Shown: positions 6,494-8,245 of the stretch, in pieces
Numbering within the stretch: the first letter of the stretch is position 1
How the letters are laid out: every line of letters starts with the position of its first letter
The notes under the pieces: model-generated
Seen by the model: only the letters and a program-made list of their open reading frames with translations
Told to the model about the DNA's origin: nothing
The model's database searches: none
Position numbers and translations under genes: made by a program
Assembly: GCA_031376455.1 (NCBI GenBank)
Contig: JANMDU010000082.1
Span: 1 to 8,245, forward strand
DNA length: 8,245 nucleotides
Source of the DNA: JANMDU01 sp031376455
GTDB taxonomy: Bacteria > Pseudomonadota > Gammaproteobacteria > Burkholderiales > Burkholderiaceae_C
Direction: 5' to 3'

Positions 6494-7834
6494 TTAAATT
6501 CCCGCCCACTCGCGTACAGCAGCCAATGGCCTGCGTAGCATCAAATAACCGAGCGCTACGCGCGAGCCGTAAAGTTTGGCCGTGCCTTTCAGGCCAATTC
6601 TTGAAGACTCACTACCTTCTCCCAGCACAGCCCGAACCCGATAACTGGCAATGTTATCGGGCGACAACAACGCTTGATAACCCGTTTCAATAACTTTTCC
6701 GTCAAGCGGAGAAAGCGGTGAGACATGTAAAAACAAGCGCAGAGGGGCTGCTGGGTCAATAGCGATTGCATCACCTACCGGAACGTGTACGAGTACGCCC
6801 AGTTTGGCTGGATTGGCGATCAACATGATTCGCTCGCCCGCAGCAACCGGATGGCCACGCCAATCATTTGGATCGCCAAATACAGTGATGCCATCTTTTG
6901 GAGAAATCAGTGCCATCCGCTGCAACTGCTCGTCAATGAACGCCAGCTCCGCTCTGCGCTCTTCAACGCGACCCGACAGGGGCGCTATTTCTCCCCTGCT
7001 TTGAAGACTGTCGAAGGATTTTTGCGTGGTGGCCAGTAACTCCGCTTGAGCCGAGCCAACGGACTTGATCAGCACCTCGCGCCGGTTGCGTAAAGTCGTG
7101 TCGTCAAGCGCCACAAGTGGCTGACCGAGTGTCACCACCTGATTCGGCCGCACCAGCACCTCGCGCACAACCCCTTCCACGGGGGAGGCCAACACGACTG
7201 ATTCAAGTGAAATAATTTCGGCAGGCGCGAGTACCGACTGGCGCACGGGAATGAGTAGCGCAGCCAGTAAGAGAACCGCCAAAATCCAACGCGTTCGCAC
7301 GCTAGGCAGCCAGCTTTTACGTGGCGCGCCGCTGTGCATCGCCCAAGCATGAAGCCAAACACCTGACAAGCGCGTGAGGCTTGCAAGGCGTGTTGCATCA
7401 ACTGGCGAGTCAAACAAAAAGAACGCAAGGCCATTGATACGCCCACTCGCATCAGCCGCCGCTGAGCGTGTGCGCAAAAAAAAGTAAACGACCTCTGCGG
7501 GCCACCACTGCGTCCATTCTTGCGACAATTCCGCCGGTAGGTCTTGCGCCTTAAGTCGCAGCAAATCAGCATCTGAGGAAGCTTGGGCTGCGCCTTCGGT
7601 GTAAGCCGCTACTCTGCATAGCCAATTTTGATACGGCGTCGTCTCACCCGTTTCAACCAAGCCTGATATAGATTGAGCGCCCCAGCGACCCGCATTTTTA
7701 CGCAAAATCAACGCCTGGCGGTAACCCAGCAATCCCCAGGCGTCATTAGCCATTGAAAACGCAAGTGGCGAAATACCTTGCGCAGCTCGCGCCAGCTGCT
7801 CGACTTCTGACAAGCTAGAAAACGTAGCCGACAC
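6494..7834 (-). CDS. Membrane-anchored HlyD-family periplasmic adaptor with long cytosolic N-domain
   Basis: A 446-residue protein with GTG start at 7834; the in-frame stop just upstream (7858-7856) is the stop codon of the previous gene. There is no clear ribosome-binding site, so translation may be coupled to that gene. Residues 1-180 are cytosolic and possibly GAF-like (for example INGLAFFLFDSPVDATRLAS, 133-152); this is tentative. One membrane helix follows at about 182-197 (RWILAVLLLAALLIPV). Then come the first lipoyl half (VLASPVEGVVREVLVRPNQV, 214-233), a coiled coil (246-305), the second half (ISPKDGITVFGDPNDWRGHPV, 310-330), and the adaptor beta-barrel with LIANPAKLGVLVHVPVGD (338-355), ending in YLMLRRPLAAVREWAG. 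Adaptors of this type bridge inner-membrane transporters and outer-membrane channels. This one is read next to a partial adaptor and the M50 fusion, and no ATPase or RND pump is present. Confidence 0.87.
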   Translation of the reverse strand: MSATFSSLSEVEQLARAAQGISPLAFSMANDAWGLLGYRQALILRKNAGRWGAQSISGLVETGETTPYQNWLCRVAAYTEGAAQASSDADLLRLKAQDLPAELSQEWTQWWPAEVVYFFLRTRSAAADASGRINGLAFFLFDSPVDATRLASLTRLSGVWLHAWAMHSGAPRKSWLPSVRTRWILAVLLLAALLIPVRQSVLAPAEIISLESVVLASPVEGVVREVLVRPNQVVTLGQPLVALDDTTLRNRREVLIKSVGSAQAELLATTQKSFDSLQSRGEIAPLSGRVEERRAELAFIDEQLQRMALISPKDGITVFGDPNDWRGHPVAAGERIMLIANPAKLGVLVHVPVGDAIAIDPAAPLRLFLHVSPLSPLDGKVIETGYQALLSPDNIASYRVRAVLGEGSESSRIGLKGTAKLYGSRVALGYLMLRRPLAAVREWAGI

Positions 7835-7855
7835 GGTAGGGCTGACTGTTGCTTG

Positions 7856-8245
7856 TTACTGAAGGCCCGCAAATCGGGCGGTGCCACTCATGCCCGATAA
7901 AAGCTCAGCATATTTGCCTGAGACGCGCGCTTCAATTTCAACGGTCTGCGCAACTGCGTCAATGCGGGCATTGACAGCTGAAATTGCGGCCTTGTAGGTT
8001 TTTCCTGTCTCATCAATTTCAACTTCAAAGATCGTTCCAACTTTGATCGCCCGCAGCCATTTAGAAGGAATATTTAACCTTAAGCGCGGCGCCCCATCGC
8101 TGACCAGCTCAAATAAAGGTTGGCCTGCATTGACACCTTGAAATGGCTTAACGTGCAATTTCACGATGCGACCTGCGAAGGGAGCAGTTATCGAGCAGTT
8201 TTGAATTTGCGCTTTGGTCATTTCAATTTGACCATCAGCTTTTGC
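7856..8245 (-). CDS. HlyD-family (RND/MFP-type) periplasmic adaptor, C-terminal part, cut by window edge
   Basis: Only the last 129 residues are visible, and the frame stays open to the right edge, so the ATG at 8221 is not the real start. The visible part begins with the end of a coiled-coil helix (AKADGQIEMTKAQIQ), then the classic second lipoyl half CSITAPFAGRIVKLHVKPFQ (17-36) with VNAGQPLFELVSD. The beta-barrel follows (RLRLNIPSKWLRAIKVGTIFE and EIDETGKTYKAAISAVNARID), and the end has the adaptor mark LLSGMSGTARF. Such proteins join inner-membrane pumps to outer-membrane channels. The next gene starts 21 bases after its TAA, in the same frame, so the two very likely form one transcript. 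The pump partner is not in the window. Confidence 0.88.
   Translation of the reverse strand, partial: AKADGQIEMTKAQIQNCSITAPFAGRIVKLHVKPFQGVNAGQPLFELVSDGAPRLRLNIPSKWLRAIKVGTIFEVEIDETGKTYKAAISAVNARIDAVAQTVEIEARVSGKYAELLSGMSGTARFAGLQ

Noticed and set aside
1..8245. CRISPR arrays, tRNA/rRNA genes, insertion sequences, integrase or toxin-antitoxin genes
   Set aside because: I saw no regular spaced repeats, no cloverleaf or rRNA sequence, no transposase motifs and no terminal inverted repeats with target duplications.

Overview
The window looks like the chromosome of a Gram-negative proteobacterium. Several proteins carry Sec or Tat-like export signals, there are two periplasmic adaptor (HlyD-type) genes, and one protein belongs to the CsgG-like outer-membrane/periplasm group. 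Protein style, GTG starts and moderate GC content suggest Betaproteobacteria (Burkholderiales), but this is an inference from general likeness and not from a marker gene.

Left part (1-2356): three genes for exported proteins. A glycine-rich secreted protein of unknown function runs off the left edge on the minus strand. It is divergent from a FecR-domain secreted protein on the plus strand (492-1304). Their shared 204-base control region holds two candidate sigma70 promoters facing apart, with a perfect 7-bp inverted repeat between them. A CsgG-like protein with a C-terminal SH3-like domain (minus, 1373-2356) follows tail-to-tail and ends in a strong, strand-specific intrinsic terminator.

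Middle (2580-3554): a TAXI-family solute-binding protein on the plus strand, without any TRAP membrane subunit nearby. Its stop codon lies 2 bases from the stop codon of the next, convergent gene.

Right part (3557-8245): a minus-strand module made, in transcription order, of the C-terminal end of a periplasmic adaptor (cut by the window edge), a second, membrane-anchored adaptor with a long cytosolic N-domain, and a large fusion protein. The fusion joins an N-terminal PqqD/RRE-like domain, an M50 site-2-protease membrane domain with intact metal-binding motifs, and a C-terminal lipoyl/HlyD-type periplasmic part. A plus-strand thioredoxin-fold gene with a Tat-like leader and a CPIC active site sits inside this module, antisense to it.

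Taken together, the right part looks like an envelope-spanning peptide or protein export/processing machine: two adaptors, a membrane protease fused to its own adaptor, and a periplasmic thiol protein. The left part encodes exported or surface proteins that may be its clients or partners. No ATPase, outer-membrane channel, RTX protein or peptide precursor is visible here, so any energy source, channel and substrate must be encoded elsewhere, perhaps beyond the right edge.
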